Under the pieces are notes generated by a model. That model saw nothing but the letters and a program-made list of their open reading frames with translations, was not told the origin of the DNA and did not search any database. From Flagellimonas allohymeniacidonis (GTDB taxonomy: Bacteria; Bacteroidota; Bacteroidia; Flavobacteriales; Flavobacteriaceae), in the NCBI RefSeq assembly GCF_004296335.1, contig NZ_SGIU01000001.1, positions 1,217,290 to 1,281,289 on the forward strand: DNA of 64,000 nucleotides. Reading direction: 5' to 3'. Shown piece by piece: positions 53,411 to 63,253 of this stretch (position 1 is the first letter of the stretch; each line of letters starts with the position of its first letter). The position numbers were made by a program, and so were the translations under genes.

Positions 53411-55481
53411 AAAAAACCTTCAAAACCTTGAGCTGATTGAAAAAGGCGGTTCCAGCTCTGCGGAAACTTCCAACAACGGACAATTGAATTTTGCCGCTGG
53501 TATCACACCCTTTCTTCGGGGTCCCTACTCCACCATGTATGTGCGACGACCATGGACCATACGTCAATACGCAGGGTTTTCCACTGCTGAAGAGAGCAAC
53601 GCCTTTTACCGAAGAAATTTAGAGGCGGGACAAAAGGGACTCTCGGTGGCATTTGACCTTCCCACCCACCGAGGATATGATAGTGACAATGAACGTGTGG
53701 TTGGAGATGTGGGTAAGGCTGGTGTCGCGATTGATTCGGTTGAAGACATGAAGATTTTGTTTGATGGCATCCCATTGGATAAAATGTCTGTTTCGATGAC
53801 CATGAACGGAGCAGTTTTACCGGTAATGGCTTTCTACATTGTTGCTGCCGAAGAACAAGGTGTCTCTATGGAAAAGCTCTCCGGAACCATCCAAAATGAC
53901 ATTTTGAAGGAGTTTATGGTACGGAATACCTACATCTATCCTCCTTCTCCCTCCATGCAAATTGTGGCTGATATCTTTGAGTTTGCCAGCCAAAATATGC
54001 CTCGATTTAATAGCATCAGTATCTCGGGATACCATATGCACGAAGCCGGCGCACCCGCTGCCATGGAGTTGGCATATACTTTGGCGGACGGTATTGAATA
54101 CATTAGAACCGGAATCAAAGCGGGGTTGAAAATTGATGATTTTGCCCCAAGACTTTCTTTCTTCTGGGGTATCGGAATGAACCACTTTACGGAAATCGCA
54201 AAAATGCGAGCAGGTCGTATGCTCTGGGCCAAATTGGTAAAAGAGTTTGATCCACAAAACCAAAAGTCCTTGATGCTCCGCACCCATAGCCAAACCAGCG
54301 GATGGAGCTTAACCGAACAAGATCCATTCAACAATGTGGCGCGAACCACTATTGAGGCCATGGCCGCTGCTTTTGGTGGTACTCAAAGTTTGCATACCAA
54401 TGCATTGGATGAGGCCATTGCGCTTCCTACGGACTTTTCGGCACGAATCGCAAGAAACACGCAAATTTATCTTCAGCAAGAAACCCACATCACCCGAACC
54501 GTTGATCCCTGGGCTGGAAGCCATATGGTTGAATCCCTAACCCAAGAAATTGCTGAAGAAGCTTGGCAATTGATACAGGAAGTGGAGAAATTGGGAGGGA
54601 TGACCAAAGCCATCGAGGAAGGAATTCCCAAAAAACGTATTGAGGAAGCAGCCGCTAAAAAACAGGCGCGCATTGACAGTGGACAGGATACTATTTTGGG
54701 TGTGAACAAATATCAACTGGAAAATGAGGATGATCTGCAAATTTTGGAAGTCGATAATGCCAAAGTAAGAAAGCAACAGCTAGAAAGGCTGAGAGAAATC
54801 AAATCTTCTAGAAATGCCGGTAGCGTTTCCGTTTCGTTAAAGCGTATTGAGGAAGCGGCGCAAAAAGCCATGCAAAATGAATCAGGGCGTGAAAATTTAC
54901 TAGATTTAGCCGTGGAAGCGGCTCGAAACCGTGCTACCCTGGGTGAAATCAGTGATGCCATGGAAACCGCTTTCGGCAGATATAAAGCAAAAATCCAATC
55001 GTTTACCGGAGTGTATTCCAAAGAAATAAAAAATGACAAGAGCTTTGAAAAGGCTCGTAAAATGGCCGATGAATTTGCGTTGGCGGAAGGTAGAAGACCT
55101 CGTATCATGATCGCCAAAATGGGTCAGGACGGTCATGATCGTGGTGCCAAGGTTGTAGCCACAGGATATGCCGATCTCGGTTTTGATGTGGATATTGGAC
55201 CTTTGTTCCAAACTCCTGCGGAGGTGGCCAAACAAGCTGTTGAAAATGATGTGCATGTTCTTGGGGTTTCCTCATTGGCCGGAGGCCATAAGACGTTGGT
55301 TCCCCAAGTGGTCAAAGAGCTTACCGAGCACGGCCGTGAAGACATCATGGTCATTGTGGGCGGTGTGATACCAAAACAAGATTACGAACACCTATTGTCC
55401 AATGGAGCGGTTGCTGTATTCGGACCTGGCACCAAAATCAGCGAAGCGGCCCTCGAAATCTTGGATATTTTGATGGAGTAA
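53403..55481 (+). CDS. scpA: Methylmalonyl-CoA mutase large (catalytic) subunit
   Basis: Interconverts methylmalonyl-CoA and succinyl-CoA with adenosylcobalamin. From ATG 53403 (overlapping the mutA stop as ATGAGTAG) it has 692 residues; the longer open frame starts inside mutA. TIM-barrel signatures are [39 protein letters not shown] and [20 protein letters not shown]. The C-terminal B12 domain has [19 protein letters not shown] with the cobalt-binding His and DxHxxG motif. It completes the propionyl-CoA route with the carboxylase encoded at 47401-50882. Confidence 0.96.
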   Translation: MSRKNLQNLELIEKGGSSSAETSNNGQLNFAAGITPFLRGPYSTMYVRRPWTIRQYAGFSTAEESNAFYRRNLEAGQKGLSVAFDLPTHRGYDSDNERVVGDVGKAGVAIDSVEDMKILFDGIPLDKMSVSMTMNGAVLPVMAFYIVAAEEQGVSMEKLSGTIQNDILKEFMVRNTYIYPPSPSMQIVADIFEFASQNMPRFNSISISGYHMHEAGAPAAMELAYTLADGIEYIRTGIKAGLKIDDFAPRLSFFWGIGMNHFTEIAKMRAGRMLWAKLVKEFDPQNQKSLMLRTHSQTSGWSLTEQDPFNNVARTTIEAMAAAFGGTQSLHTNALDEAIALPTDFSARIARNTQIYLQQETHITRTVDPWAGSHMVESLTQEIAEEAWQLIQEVEKLGGMTKAIEEGIPKKRIEEAAAKKQARIDSGQDTILGVNKYQLENEDDLQILEVDNAKVRKQQLERLREIKSSRNAGSVSVSLKRIEEAAQKAMQNESGRENLLDLAVEAARNRATLGEISDAMETAFGRYKAKIQSFTGVYSKEIKNDKSFEKARKMADEFALAEGRRPRIMIAKMGQDGHDRGAKVVATGYADLGFDVDIGPLFQTPAEVAKQAVENDVHVLGVSSLAGGHKTLVPQVVKELTEHGREDIMVIVGGVIPKQDYEHLLSNGAVAVFGPGTKISEAALEILDILME

Positions 55482-55569
55482 GTCCACTTAATATTCTAAT
55501 AATTAAAACTTTAACTTTCTTTAACGCCCATTGTTAAGTTTATCCACTTCCTGTTAACAAAATACATTT

Positions 55570-55597
55570 TTTGTCATAGTAAATAATCGTATTTTTA
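55570..55597 (+). promoter_or_regulatory. Probable promoter of the parAB operon
   Basis: TTTG at 55570-55573 and TATTTTTA at 55590-55597 resemble the Bacteroidota -33/-7 elements, with a rather short 16-base spacer, 20 bases before the parA start. The -7 box deviates from TAnnTTTG in its last base. Confidence 0.35.
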
Positions 55598-55616
55598 GCA
55601 CCTAACTTACTATGAA

Positions 55617-56390
55617 ATGGGCAAGATTATTGCTATTGCAAATCAGAAGGGTGGTGTAGGAAAAACAACGACGACGGTAAACTTGGCCGCGTCTTTGGGC
55701 GTACTGGAAAAGAAGGTATTGCTCATCGATGCAGACCCCCAGGCCAACGCTACTTCAGGACTTGGAGTGGATGTGGATAGCGTGGAAAAAGGAACCTATC
55801 AATTGCTGGAACATACCCTTGGGGTTGAAGACGTAATTATTTCAACGGATTCTCCTAATGTGGATTTGATTCCGGCCCATATTGACCTAGTGGCCATCGA
55901 AATTGAGTTGGTGGATAAGGACAATAGGGAATATATGTTGAAAGAGGCTCTGAGAGGTCTTCATGATCGTTACGACTTTATTTTAATTGATTGTGCTCCT
56001 TCACTTGGCTTGTTAACGCTTAACGCACTGACTGCGGCCGATTCAGTAATGATACCTATCCAGTGTGAGTACTTTGCATTGGAAGGACTCGGAAAACTTT
56101 TAAATACGGTAAAGAGCGTTCAAAAAATTCACAACTACGACCTTGATATTGAGGGAATGCTCCTGACCATGTACGATTCCAGGTTGCGACTATCCAATCA
56201 AGTAGTGGAAGAGGTCAAAAAGCATTTTGCTGATATGGTATTCGATACCATAATACAAAGAAACGTTAGGCTCAGTGAGGCACCCAGTTATGGCGAAAGC
56301 ATTATTAAATATGATGCCAGTAGCAAGGGGGCCACAAACTATTTGAATCTGGCCAACGAAATTTTGAAAAAAAACAAGGAGAAAGTTTAG
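55617..56390 (+). CDS. parA: Chromosome-partitioning ATPase ParA (Soj)
   Basis: 257 residues: deviant Walker A NQKGGVGKTTTTVNLAASLG (residues 7-26), switch DADPQANATSGLG and Walker B FILIDCAPSLGLLTLNAL. It forms a nucleoid-bound gradient that moves ParB-parS complexes. The parB gene starts at the next base. Length and context fit the chromosomal rather than plasmid type. Confidence 0.95.
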   Translation: MGKIIAIANQKGGVGKTTTTVNLAASLGVLEKKVLLIDADPQANATSGLGVDVDSVEKGTYQLLEHTLGVEDVIISTDSPNVDLIPAHIDLVAIEIELVDKDNREYMLKEALRGLHDRYDFILIDCAPSLGLLTLNALTAADSVMIPIQCEYFALEGLGKLLNTVKSVQKIHNYDLDIEGMLLTMYDSRLRLSNQVVEEVKKHFADMVFDTIIQRNVRLSEAPSYGESIIKYDASSKGATNYLNLANEILKKNKEKV

Positions 56391-57302
56391 ATGGCGAAGG
56401 CAACAAAAAAACAGGCTTTGGGAAGAGGCCTGTCCGCTCTTTTAAAGGACCCTGAAAATGATATCCAATCCGTTTCGGACAAAAATGCGGATAAGGTCAT
56501 CGGTAATGTGGTGGAACTGGACATCAATTCCATAGATGTCAATCCTTTTCAACCTCGTTCGAACTTCAACGATGAAGCTTTGGGTGAACTGGCAAGTTCA
56601 ATTCGGGAATTGGGCATTATTCAACCCATTACGGTACGTAAACTGGATTTCGATAAATATCAGTTGGTGTCCGGAGAAAGACGATTCAGAGCTTCCAAAA
56701 TGGTAGGGCTGGCCACCATTCCCGCCTACATTCGTATCGCCAACGACCAGGAGTCTTTGGAGATGGCCTTGGTAGAGAACATTCAGCGCCAAGATTTAGA
56801 CCCAATAGAAATTGCGTTGTCCTACCAACGTTTGATTGATGAGATTCAGGTAACCCAAGAAAAGTTGAGTGACAGGGTCGGAAAAAAACGTTCCACCATA
56901 GCCAACTACTTAAGGCTTTTAAAATTGCACCCAATCATCCAAACAGGAATGCGCGATGGTTTTATAAGTATGGGACATGGCAGGGCATTGATCAACATCG
57001 AAAAAAAGAAAGATCAAATAGACATTTACGAAAAGGTTGTTTCTCAAAATCTTTCCGTTCGTGAAACCGAACGCTTGGTAAAAGCCTATCAAGAGTCCAA
57101 GGGAGGTCCTGTTGCGCTTAAAAGAATTGCGAAGGACAAAGAAATTCCCGGATACATTTCCAAAGGGGCCCAAGCTTTAAAAGAACACCTTTCAACCAAG
57201 GTGGATGTAAACACTTCCTCAAACGGGAAGGGCAAAATTGTGATTCCTTTCCATTCCAAAGAGGAATTTCAGCGTTTAAGAAAACTGCTTACTGGTGAAT
57301 AA
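56391..57302 (+). CDS. parB: Chromosome-partitioning protein ParB (Spo0J)
   Basis: 303 residues: N-terminal KKQALGRGLSALLK (ParA-contact motif), the CTPase domain with VNPFQPRSNFNDEALGELA, YQLVSGERRFRASKMVGLAT (the GERRxRA box) and ALVENIQRQDLDPIE, a helix-turn-helix (LSDRVGKKRSTIANYLRLLK) and a C-terminal dimer domain. Binds parS sites and slides as a CTP clamp. No perfect parS (TGTTCCACGTGGAACA) was noticed in the window. Confidence 0.95.
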   Translation: MAKATKKQALGRGLSALLKDPENDIQSVSDKNADKVIGNVVELDINSIDVNPFQPRSNFNDEALGELASSIRELGIIQPITVRKLDFDKYQLVSGERRFRASKMVGLATIPAYIRIANDQESLEMALVENIQRQDLDPIEIALSYQRLIDEIQVTQEKLSDRVGKKRSTIANYLRLLKLHPIIQTGMRDGFISMGHGRALINIEKKKDQIDIYEKVVSQNLSVRETERLVKAYQESKGGPVALKRIAKDKEIPGYISKGAQALKEHLSTKVDVNTSSNGKGKIVIPFHSKEEFQRLRKLLTGE

Positions 57303-57939
57303 GTTTCTTCCTTTCTTTTTGGCCCTATGCTTTCTAAATTTTCTTTCCGCCCAAGAGGATGAGCAAGAGCCCCATGATCAAGCCATTGATTCTTTGGCAC
57401 AAAATCTTGAAGGTCAGGGCGTGGTCATCCAAGAAGTTACCTATGAAAAGAAACCCATAAACCCGTTGGCACCTAGTAAGGCGGCCTTCTATTCAGCTGT
57501 TTTACCAGGGTTGGGTCAACTCTACAATAAGCGAGGGGCATGGTGGAAAATTCCCGCGGTTTACGGTGGTCTTGCAACCGGAGTTGCTCTTTATTCGTTT
57601 AATAATACCGAGTACAATGCGGCAAGGGACGCCTTTAAACGAAGAAGAGCGGGTTTTGAAGATGATGAGTTTTTTGATATCAATGGGGATGGCCAAGGCC
57701 CCGACATCTCCTTGGACGCCCTTCAAAGTGCACAAGAGAATTTTCAACGGACCAGGGATTTGTGGTTGGTACTGACCATTGTTTGGTATTCTTTAAATAT
57801 TATTGAGGCCAATGTAACCGCCCATTTGGCACAGTACAATATCGATGAACAACTGAGCTTTGATTTGCAACCCTATCTGAATCTTGATCCTGTTACCAAT
57901 GATCCCAATTATGGGATGGCATTGGTGTTTAAATTTTAG
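57295..57939 (+). CDS. DUF5683-domain protein with signal peptide
   Basis: 214 residues with a GTG start overlapping parB by eight bases. Signal peptide through about FLSAQE, then the DUF5683 core: NPLAPSKAAFYSAVLPGLGQ and YNKRGAWWKIPAVYGGLATG, with two membrane-associated helices and a later hydrophobic segment (WLVLTIVWYSLNIIEANV). Found next to parB and dapB across Bacteroidota; function unknown. Confidence 0.85.
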   Translation: MNKFLPFFLALCFLNFLSAQEDEQEPHDQAIDSLAQNLEGQGVVIQEVTYEKKPINPLAPSKAAFYSAVLPGLGQLYNKRGAWWKIPAVYGGLATGVALYSFNNTEYNAARDAFKRRRAGFEDDEFFDINGDGQGPDISLDALQSAQENFQRTRDLWLVLTIVWYSLNIIEANVTAHLAQYNIDEQLSFDLQPYLNLDPVTNDPNYGMALVFKF

Positions 57940-57941
57940 CA

Positions 57942-58643
57942 ATGAAAATCGGTTTGTTTGGTTACGGTAAGATGGGAAAAATGATAGCGGGTATGGCCGA
58001 GGAAAGAGGGCATACCATTGCGACCAAGGTGGATCTGGATACTGTGGAAATCGACTATGCTTCATTCGACGTGGCCATTGATTTCAGTACCCCGGAAGCT
58101 GCTTTTGAGAACATCACCAACTGTTTTAAAAACAACGTACCTGTTATTTCTGGAACCACGGGCTGGTTGGACAGGTACCAAGAAGCGGTGGAGCTTTGCC
58201 AACAAAATGATAGTGCTTTTATTTATGCTTCGAATTTCAGCTTGGGGGTAAACATCTTTTTTGAATTGAACCGCCAGTTGGCAAAAATGATGTCCCAATT
58301 AAACGAATACACGGTTTCCATGGAGGAAATCCATCATACCCAAAAATTGGATGCCCCCAGTGGAACAGCAATTACTCTTGCCGAAGGCATTATGGAGAAC
58401 AGCTCGTACATGGACTGGCAACTAAATGGTACAGGAGAAAATAGCATTCCCATACATTCCATAAGGGAAGGCGCAGTTCCCGGTACGCACACGATTGCCT
58501 ATGACAGTGAGGTGGATGGCATTGAAATCAAGCATACAGCACATAATCGTAAAGGATTTGCCCTTGGTGCAATTTTGGCCGCGGAGTGGATTCTCGGAAA
58601 GAAAGGGATTTTTGGGATGAGGGATGTTTTGAACTTTACATAG
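57942..58643 (+). CDS. dapB: 4-hydroxy-tetrahydrodipicolinate reductase
   Basis: NAD(P)H-dependent step in diaminopimelate and lysine synthesis. 233 residues: Rossmann start KIGLFGYGKMGKMIAGMAEE, FSTPEAAFENI, SGTTGWLD, and the catalytic EEIHHTQKLDAPSGTAITLA with the HHxxKxDxPSGTA signature. Cytoplasmic. Two bases after the DUF5683 gene. Confidence 0.95.
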   Translation: MKIGLFGYGKMGKMIAGMAEERGHTIATKVDLDTVEIDYASFDVAIDFSTPEAAFENITNCFKNNVPVISGTTGWLDRYQEAVELCQQNDSAFIYASNFSLGVNIFFELNRQLAKMMSQLNEYTVSMEEIHHTQKLDAPSGTAITLAEGIMENSSYMDWQLNGTGENSIPIHSIREGAVPGTHTIAYDSEVDGIEIKHTAHNRKGFALGAILAAEWILGKKGIFGMRDVLNFT

Positions 58644-58689
58644 GTTGTAACAAGTAATCAAGAAAAGAGTCTAAGAAATAAATTCATAT

Positions 58690-60432
58690 ATGAACGGAGC
58701 ACAGTGGCTTATTTTTATTTTGATTATCCAAGTGATTCATTTTTTAGGCACTTGGAAACTCTACGTTAAAGCCGGAAGAAAGGCTTGGGAAGCAGCGATC
58801 CCAATCTATAACGGCTTTGTTTTGATGAAAATCATTAATAGGCCATGGTGGTGGGTGCTTTTGCTTTTTATTCCCATTATCAATTTACTTATGTTCCCCG
58901 TTGTATGGGTCGAAACTATTCGCAGTTTTGGTAAAACCAAAATATGGGATACCTGGTTGGTGATTTTAACCCTGGGTTTTTACATATACTATATTAATTA
59001 TGCTGAGGATGTAAAGTATATTGAAGACCGCAGCTTAAAGCCCAGGACCGGTTTGGGCGAATGGGTTAGCTCTATAGTTTTTGCCATTGTAGCGGCAACC
59101 TTCGTCCATACGTATTTTATTCAGCCCTATGTCATTCCGACAGGATCATTGGAACGCACTTTGCGAATTGGCGACTTCTTGTTTGTGAGCAAATTTCACT
59201 ATGGAGCTCGCGTACCCATGACCACCCTGGCGGCTCCCATGGTTCATGATACGCTTCCTGGATTAAAAAAGCGGTCGTACATCGCAGATGTAAATCCCGA
59301 GACCTATAAAACCTCTTGGAAAAACAAACTACAGTTACCTTACCTGCGTTTTCCTGGATTTGAGAAGGTGGAAAAAAATGATATTGTTGTCTTTAGCCTT
59401 CCTTCCGATACTCTTTACCAGTTTTTCAAGGCAGAGAAGGCTGTAAAAAAACCGATTGACAAAAAATCCAATTATGTAAAACGCTGTGTGGGAACTCCTG
59501 GTGATTCCTTGGCGGTAATTGGGGGGTTTGTCCATATCAATGGCGAAAAACTACAACTTTCAGACAGGGCCAAGGTAATGTATGACTACACCATTTATTC
59601 AAGTAAGGGTGTTTCCAGTAGATTATTGGCCGAAGTTGATGCTTCTGACTATACCCGAAAATATATCGCAGATGCCCTAGATTCCAATCAATACAATGCG
59701 CTTGGACCATATGTTTTGGGGGCTTATCGAAACCAAGCCGGAAAAATTGAAATCATCACCCAAGAAAAAGGCATCCCCGCCGAGGTGATTCGACAGCTTC
59801 GCTTGGCACTAACCGAAGAAAAGCCCCGCTCACGGGTGGCCAACTTGACCGACGAGATAGCTGCCAAGCTGCGAAATAACCAAAATATTGATTCCGTTGT
59901 AAGAACCAACGAAGAAAAAGGAGTTTACGGTGGGGCCTATCCACAGAAACCGAACCTATATCCTTGGAATAATGACAATTTCGGACCTATTTACATTCCC
60001 GAACGCGGGGCGACTGTCAAAATTGATTACAAGACCATTCCACTTTATAAAAAAATTATTCGCGATTACGAGTACAATGATGTAGACGTAAAAGGACAAA
60101 AGGTCTTTATCAATGGGAAGGAAGCGAACTCGTATACCTTTAGACAAGATTATTATTGGATGATGGGCGACAATCGCGATCACTCAGAAGACAGTCGAAC
60201 CTGGGGGTATGTCCCTGCTGACCATATCGTGGGTAAGCCCGTTTTCCTTTGGATGAGTTTTGACAACTTCAATGATGGACTTTTTAATTGGAGCCCTCGT
60301 TGGGAACGTGTTTTTACAACCGTTGGCGGTAGCGGAAAACCGGTGTCTTACCTCCCCTACTTTCTTATTCTGCTGGCGGGTTGGTTTGTATTTGATTTTA
60401 TTCGAAAACGTCGAAAGAAGAAAAATTCTTGA
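58690..60432 (+). CDS. lepB: Signal peptidase I with N-terminal DUF5684 membrane domain
   Basis: 580 residues, far longer than E. coli LepB (324). Residues 1 to about 110 hold three membrane segments of DUF5684 type (AWEAAIPIYNGFVLMKIINR). The S26 peptidase follows, with the catalytic serine in IPTGSLERTLRIGDFLFVSK, the lysine in NYVKRCVGTPGDSL and the C-terminal box GDNRDHSEDSRTWGYVP. A long insert (about 275-430) between lysine and final box is normal in Bacteroidota. Removes signal peptides from exported proteins. A final hydrophobic helix precedes a basic tail. Confidence 0.94.
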   Translation: MNGAQWLIFILIIQVIHFLGTWKLYVKAGRKAWEAAIPIYNGFVLMKIINRPWWWVLLLFIPIINLLMFPVVWVETIRSFGKTKIWDTWLVILTLGFYIYYINYAEDVKYIEDRSLKPRTGLGEWVSSIVFAIVAATFVHTYFIQPYVIPTGSLERTLRIGDFLFVSKFHYGARVPMTTLAAPMVHDTLPGLKKRSYIADVNPETYKTSWKNKLQLPYLRFPGFEKVEKNDIVVFSLPSDTLYQFFKAEKAVKKPIDKKSNYVKRCVGTPGDSLAVIGGFVHINGEKLQLSDRAKVMYDYTIYSSKGVSSRLLAEVDASDYTRKYIADALDSNQYNALGPYVLGAYRNQAGKIEIITQEKGIPAEVIRQLRLALTEEKPRSRVANLTDEIAAKLRNNQNIDSVVRTNEEKGVYGGAYPQKPNLYPWNNDNFGPIYIPERGATVKIDYKTIPLYKKIIRDYEYNDVDVKGQKVFINGKEANSYTFRQDYYWMMGDNRDHSEDSRTWGYVPADHIVGKPVFLWMSFDNFNDGLFNWSPRWERVFTTVGGSGKPVSYLPYFLILLAGWFVFDFIRKRRKKKNS

Positions 60433-61055
60433 AACTTTTACTGCATCCCACCTACTTCCCAAGTATCATTACTTTTGCAGCTATTGCTCAAAATGAAGTC
60501 GTTTGGGAAGTCTGTGATAACTTTCAAAAGCAGACCTATCGCAACCGTTGTTATATCTGTACCGATCAGGGCAGACATATGCTCAATATTCCAATAAAAC
60601 ACGTAGGTACAGATCAAGGGCGACAGCTGTACAACGATGTGATTGTCGATAATACTTCCCATTGGAAAAAGATACATTGGCGTACCTTGGAAACAGCCTA
60701 CCGCACCTCCCCCTATTTTGAGTTTTACGAAGACGAATTAAGACCTTTGTTCGAATCCTCGGATGAAAAACTTTTGGACTTCAATCTGAAAACCATTCAA
60801 ACTATTGGGGACTGTTTGAACCTAAAAATTTCAAATACCCGCTCAGAGTCTTATGAGATTACACCAAAAGATTTGGTGGACCGAAGGCAGCTTGTAAATG
60901 CTAAAGGAGCAACAACATTCCATCAAGAAAAATACAATCAAGTCTTTGAAGAAAGACACGGATTTATTGGGGATTTAAGCATATTGGACCTTTTGTTTAA
61001 TGAAGGCCCCAATAGCTTGCAATACATCAAGAATCAACCCATTTCCTTTTTGTAA
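60429..61055 (+). CDS. WbqC-like family protein
   Basis: 208 residues with a TTG start overlapping the lepB stop (TTGA). Family motifs: LLHPTYFPSIITFAAIAQ, NFQKQTYRNRCYI, LETAYRTSPYFEFYEDEL and the closing FHQEKYNQVFEERHGFIGDL then SILDLLFNEGPNS. WbqC proteins are associated with polysaccharide or O-antigen clusters, but the reaction is unknown. The lepB-WbqC order is common in flavobacteria. Confidence 0.9.
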   Translation: MKLLLHPTYFPSIITFAAIAQNEVVWEVCDNFQKQTYRNRCYICTDQGRHMLNIPIKHVGTDQGRQLYNDVIVDNTSHWKKIHWRTLETAYRTSPYFEFYEDELRPLFESSDEKLLDFNLKTIQTIGDCLNLKISNTRSESYEITPKDLVDRRQLVNAKGATTFHQEKYNQVFEERHGFIGDLSILDLLFNEGPNSLQYIKNQPISFL

Positions 61056-61363
61056 TGTTGCGTTTCTTGGTACATTATGGTATTCACTTTATTGTTCCAG
61101 TGGCAATAGCTTTCTTATTTTTCAAGGAAAGAAAAATCGCGGTTGCATTATTACTATTGAGCGGAATTCTTATTGACATTGACCATTTATGGGCAGAACC
61201 AATATTCGACCCTAACCGTTGCAGTATTGGGTTCCATCCTTTGCATTCGTATTGGGCCATTATTGGATATAGCATTCTTCCTTTTTTCAAGAAAACCCGC
61301 TTAATTGGCCTTGCTTTATTATTACATATCATTGCAGATATAATGGACTGCCTACTCCTCTGA
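61055..61363 (+). CDS. DUF6122-like small integral membrane protein
   Basis: 102 residues with about four hydrophobic segments and conserved acidic/histidine positions in LLSGILIDIDHLWAEPIFDP, FHPLHSYWAIIGY and LLHIIADIMDCL. The Asp-His pattern inside membrane segments resembles metal-dependent membrane hydrolases of the YdjM/LexA-binding type; no function is established. It overlaps WbqC by one base and the convergent gene by 12. Confidence 0.8.
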   Translation: MLRFLVHYGIHFIVPVAIAFLFFKERKIAVALLLLSGILIDIDHLWAEPIFDPNRCSIGFHPLHSYWAIIGYSILPFFKKTRLIGLALLLHIIADIMDCLLL

Positions 61364-62374
61364 TTTTATGCGCACCGTGGCCACTATGGGATAATGGTCA
61401 GAAAGCTTGACGTCGAAATTCTGATGTGATAGAATCTTAAATTCCGGTTCTGCCAAAATGTAATCGATGCGCAGCGGAAACCCAAAGAGGTTATAGGTTC
61501 TGCCAAATTTTTCTCCTTTTTCCAAGAAGGAATCCTGAAGGTCGCCTTTTAAAATTCTATAAATACTGGAAAATTGGGTATTGTTCAAATCCCCCGTAAC
61601 AATAACCCTATAGGGTGATGAAGCTCGATGTTCATCAAAAATTTCAACTTGTTGGCGTTGTTTCTCAAAAGTGGTGACCAATCTTTTGTAATTTTTTTGG
61701 GATTGTTCTTCCGAAAAGGTCTCGCTGGAGGGAACAATGTTGAAGGATTGCAGGTGTATATTGTATATCCGAACTGTATCTGAATCTATAAGAAGGTCGG
61801 CATAAATAACATTGTTTATCGTATTGGGCAAATCCAACGAACCACTTGAAACAATTGGAAATTTTGAAAAAATCGCCTGAATAGTCCTAGGCTGAGAATA
61901 CGGTGTCTCACTTCTGTAAGGATATTGCTGTAATTGCCGATACCGTATTCTACTGTGTTCTTGAAGGCACAAAATGTCTGGGTCCTCTTCGGCAATAAAG
62001 TCGATAATTTTATCCCCGATGTTGGGTTCTTTGATCCATTCATTTTTATTGAATCCCCAAACATTGTAAGTCATAATCTTGATATCGGAATCAAGATGGG
62101 TTTCACTTTCTTTATTTGAGCGATAAAAGGATCCAAATACAATATATGCGATGAGCAAGGTTGAAAGAGATAAAAGTAACCGCCTATTCCGTTTTATGGC
62201 CCAAAAGAGAACAAAAACTAGATTGATAATAAAAAGAAGTGGAACCAACAAGCTGAAAACAGAAAGGTAGGGAAGTGTGAAATAGTAAATAATACAGGTC
62301 AAAAATAACAAGATAGCAAACACCCAGTTTGCAATCATAACCAATTTGCTTGCTATTGAGAAGGTTTTCTTCAA
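61352..62374 (-). CDS. Membrane-anchored endonuclease/exonuclease/phosphatase-family protein
   Basis: 340 residues: three N-terminal transmembrane helices (about 10-90), then an EEP domain outside the membrane with KIMTYNVWGFN, ILCLQEHS, VIVTGDLNNTQFSSIYRIL, FPLRIDYILAEPEF and SDHYPIVATVRI, which cover the metal and catalytic residues. Substrates in the family range from DNA to phospholipids; the membrane anchor hints at an extracytoplasmic phosphodiester substrate. Follows the rhomboid genes closely. Confidence 0.88.
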   Translation of the reverse strand: MKKTFSIASKLVMIANWVFAILLFLTCIIYYFTLPYLSVFSLLVPLLFIINLVFVLFWAIKRNRRLLLSLSTLLIAYIVFGSFYRSNKESETHLDSDIKIMTYNVWGFNKNEWIKEPNIGDKIIDFIAEEDPDILCLQEHSRIRYRQLQQYPYRSETPYSQPRTIQAIFSKFPIVSSGSLDLPNTINNVIYADLLIDSDTVRIYNIHLQSFNIVPSSETFSEEQSQKNYKRLVTTFEKQRQQVEIFDEHRASSPYRVIVTGDLNNTQFSSIYRILKGDLQDSFLEKGEKFGRTYNLFGFPLRIDYILAEPEFKILSHQNFDVKLSDHYPIVATVRIKSEE

Positions 62375-62377
62375 AGG

Positions 62378-63253
62378 TTAATCTTCTTTTCCAGCTTTGA
62401 ACAGAAAATCCTTTTCTGCTTTAGATAGACTCTCATAACCGGACTTGCTTATTTTGTCCAAAATGGCATCTACCTTACGTTGACGAGCCTCCTTATCATA
62501 GTTAACGGCCTTGCCCCGGGCTGTATTTTTTTTGTAAACGGTCTTTAAGGGTGCTTTCTTCTCACTTCTTTTGAAAAGGTTGCCAACGCTGTTCAAAAGT
62601 TTTGTGAATCCTGAACCAATATCAGTACCATTAAGCAATTGTCTGGCATAAATGTACCCCAGCAAGGCACCACCCAAATGGGCTAGCCTTCCCCCAACAT
62701 TGCCTCCATAGGGAATTTGAATTAAATCGACCAAAACAAAAAACGCCCCAACATACCAAAGCTTAATATTAAAGAATATAATTCGAACTTCTTGGTTGGG
62801 GATATAGGCACAAATAAAAATCAAAACAGCAGTGACCCCTGCAGAAGCTCCTATTAAAGCCGTGTTTGTATTTAGCAAGGTGGGAAAGACATTATAACTT
62901 GTCAAGAATACGAGTCCTCCCACGATTATTCCCAAGAAGTATACATTGATGAATTTTTGATTGTCAAACAGGTTTAAAAATATTCGACCAGTAAAATACA
63001 GCATGAGCATATTCCAAAAGATATGGCCCAAACCTGCATGAAAAAAGGAATAGGTAATCAGCGACCAGGGCTGTCCCAAAAAGGCACCGATATCTTTTGG
63101 TAAGTGGAACCATTCATCCACAGAAACCGCAAAAAGAGCTTTGGAAAGTCCATTTAAAATAAAAATGAGGACATTGATCGCGATGAGTTTCTCCGCGATG
63201 TTGAGCCTGGCAAAATTATATTGCAAACCACCACTTGCCATTTTTAATTCCAA
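62378..63253 (-). CDS. Rhomboid-family intramembrane serine protease with C-terminal extension
   Basis: 291 residues, six transmembrane helices, with the catalytic serine in LIGASAGVTA and histidine in RLAHLGGALLGY. The conserved HAGLGHIFWNMLMLYFTG segment also fits. About 75 charged residues follow the last helix (KKNTARGKAVNYDKEARQRK). Cleaves membrane proteins inside the bilayer; substrate unknown. Its start overlaps the preceding rhomboid gene by ten bases. Confidence 0.92.
   Translation of the reverse strand: MELKMASGGLQYNFARLNIAEKLIAINVLIFILNGLSKALFAVSVDEWFHLPKDIGAFLGQPWSLITYSFFHAGLGHIFWNMLMLYFTGRIFLNLFDNQKFINVYFLGIIVGGLVFLTSYNVFPTLLNTNTALIGASAGVTAVLIFICAYIPNQEVRIIFFNIKLWYVGAFFVLVDLIQIPYGGNVGGRLAHLGGALLGYIYARQLLNGTDIGSGFTKLLNSVGNLFKRSEKKAPLKTVYKKNTARGKAVNYDKEARQRKVDAILDKISKSGYESLSKAEKDFLFKAGKED

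Noticed and set aside
55490..57310. parS sites near parAB
   Set aside because: No sequence close to TGTTCCACGTGGAACA was found by eye in the window.
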